Part shown: positions 62,520 through 64,000 of the stretch, one piece after another | Layout: every line of letters starts with the position of its first letter | How positions within the stretch are numbered: position 1 is the first letter of the stretch | Origin: Musa acuminata AAA Group | Lineage: Eukaryota; Streptophyta; Magnoliopsida; Zingiberales; Musaceae | DNA length: 64,000 nt | Direction of reading: 5' to 3' | NCBI RefSeq assembly: GCF_036884655.1 | Contig: NC_088339.1 | Location: forward strand, 32,077,001-32,141,000 | The notes under the pieces: generated by a model | What the model was told of the DNA's origin: nothing | What the model saw: the letters and a program-made list of their open reading frames with translations, nothing else | Database searches by the model: none | Position numbers and translations under genes: made by a program

Positions 62520-63014
62520 ACATCTCAAAGATTAACTATTGTAATTGATGATTAATATCAATTAAGATGAGATTTAAGGAAAAATACTAATAATTAACAT
62601 TTTTGCAATTGATATATGAGTTTCGATAGAAAATTATATATTTGGTATCTCCATTGTAGACTATATCTTAAGAGGAACCTAAAAATTACAGTTGATCAGA
62701 CTACTTTTTTGACAATGCAAACATCAAATTGTAGAACAAAATATCTAACCCAAGTTGAAAAAAAATAATTATGCTAACGAATTATATTACAAACATTAAC
62801 ATCCTCCCTCACAATTAAAACAAACATATACAGGACATCTCAACAAGAATATCTTAGCCTATTATCTTAGCAATACAAATATCAAATTGTAGACCAAGAC
62901 ATTCAACTTAAGGTGGAAAAAGAATGATTATGCTGACAAATTATATTACAACAAGACATTAGCACCCTCCCTCATAATTAAAACAAACATGTACAATATA
63001 TCTCAATAAGAATG
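62025..63014. other. Intergenic between NFXL2 5' end and PLC 3' end
   Basis: About 1 kb holding the NFXL2 promoter and PLC 3' UTR. AT-rich beyond 62150, with (TA)n at 62487-62516. Two related segments, around 62700-62830 and 62860-62990 (GCAAACATCAAATTGTAGA and CAAATATCAAATTGTAGACC, each later followed by TAGCA/AACATCCTCCCTCA-like strings), look like an imperfect tandem duplication of about 180 bp. No gene recognised. Confidence 0.6.
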
Positions 63015-63870
63015 TCATACAAATTCAAATCGCATGAGCACTCTTACAGATTTAAACTTCATCCCTTTGCGATCAAAGAGTGGCACGGCACGGAAACCTC
63101 GTCTCAACTCTGATACGGGCAAGCAAATTTGGCCAGCGAAGTCATCCTTCCCTGACTTATCATGTTCATGGACTTCGATCCGTAGCAAGGCTAGCTCAGG
63201 CACAGTTAAGGGAAAGATGAACTCCTCATCCCAAACAGGTGTCCAATTATCCTCTACTGCCTTTGTTTTCTTCATTGTGGTATCAGCCGGAACCCCTGCT
63301 ATCCCCACCTGTTGATCGATAAACAATTTGTTTAATATATTGGATTTGGATTGTTCTTCTTTTCATATTAGGTTCAAGATAGATGTTATCAAAGAGTTAC
63401 ATAGAGAAGTTCCAATGTACTGATCAGTACATTGGCAAATTAAAAGATGAGAAAAAAGTGATCATACATAGAAACATGGGGTTGAAGCAGTGAATATGGT
63501 TGTTCTTTTACCCTGGTATAAAAATCTGGAGGGGAATATGAATCAAAGTGGGTCTGTTTGAAGTCTGCATGCCAACCATCTCCCATGTATACTTTGACCT
63601 GGAGAAAATCTCAGAATTCGAGAAAACAATCTGAACTTCAGTAGAAGTGAAGATAATAGTGCAGAAACAAATCCCAGTATTAGTTTGAAAAAAAATAAAT
63701 AAATAACTAAATCACACCTTCAAGGTTTTCTTTACGGGTAAATCAGCTTTGGGATCAAAAACATCATTATCTGAACCATGCTCTAGCAGAAAATCTGGTT
63801 TTTTTACATATCCACATCCTCCGTTGCCTTTATAAAATCCATGCATCAACCATAGTGACCTTCCATACCC
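63015..63870 (-). CDS. PLC: Phosphoinositide-specific phospholipase C, C-terminal part (partial)
   Basis: Three consecutive exons are visible: 63870-63718, 63598-63512 and 63308-63015 (stop TGA), all phase 0, GT-AG, 178 codons plus stop. They encode [20 protein letters not shown] and [12 protein letters not shown], the end of the catalytic Y region, then a C2 domain: [75 protein letters not shown], and the C-terminus VRVLMRFEF. Plant PI-PLCs cleave PtdIns(4,5)P2 to diacylglycerol and inositol trisphosphate at the plasma membrane in a Ca2+-dependent way; the C2 domain provides membrane binding. The X domain, EF-hand region and start lie beyond the right edge; 63871-64000 looks like intron. The isoform cannot be assigned. 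Confidence 0.95.
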
Positions 63871-64000
63871 CTATCAAAGATAAAGTAGAATATAACTTCA
63901 AAGAAAACCTAAAAACCACAGTATCTGAACATCCTGAAGAACAGAAAATTGATAACAATGAGCTCTCCTAGAGCTAATGACTCATTTTCCAGGCATTGAT

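Overview
The window is nuclear DNA from a flowering plant. Genes are split by GT-AG introns and have GC-rich 5' exons, while introns and spacers are AT-rich and full of decayed transposons. The GC-rich, few-intron SDR and patellin genes, and an SDR whose C-terminus closely resembles maize TASSELSEED2, point to a monocot. A non-grass commelinid such as a banana relative or a palm is plausible, but the species cannot be fixed from the sequence alone.

Layout. Position 171-293 (+) is the last exon of a probable LURP-one-related gene. All other recognised genes are on the minus strand: a TASSELSEED2/SDR2a-like short-chain dehydrogenase (3685-4709, 2 exons, 306 aa), a patellin-6-like SEC14/GOLD protein (12103-13573, 4 exons, 415 aa), a MIF/D-dopachrome-tautomerase-like protein (18649-19267, 3 exons, 115 aa), two intact tRNA-Gly(GCC) genes flanked by decayed copies (19459-19874), a 1247-aa nuclear protein with an Ada3-like C-terminal region and probable SAGA role (23757-37172, 14 coding exons), an Alfin-like PHD protein (39874-48882, 5 exons, 242 aa), an NFXL2-type NF-X1 zinc-finger protein (51274-62024, 13 exons, 893 aa), and the C-terminal C2 part of a phosphoinositide-specific phospholipase C (63015-63870, continuing past the right edge). 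Exons were joined by eye, checking splice sites, phase and family resemblance; every model closes to a whole number of codons.

Mobile DNA. I see four members of one hAT-like non-autonomous family rich in GGTA/TACCG motifs. One has a perfect 8-bp target duplication; the others have 1-2 mismatches. There is a 982-bp MULE-like foldback element made of two successive hairpins, plus a half copy. There is a short LTR element with PBS, a 27-bp minisatellite and a 5-bp target duplication. Several LINE 3'-end remnants and a frameshifted RNase H remnant are also present. Most lie inside introns of the ADA3-like, Alfin-like and NFXL2 genes and account for their size.

The genes do not form a pathway. 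Three neighbours (ADA3-like/SAGA candidate, Alfin-like H3K4me3-reader family, NFXL2) are nuclear or chromatin/transcription factors in a row, and the SDR plus patellin-6 pair matches an adjacent pair I recall on Arabidopsis chromosome 3. I found no clearly new biological system; the most distinctive items are the hAT-like family, the double-hairpin MULE, and the Ada3-like domain in the large gene.
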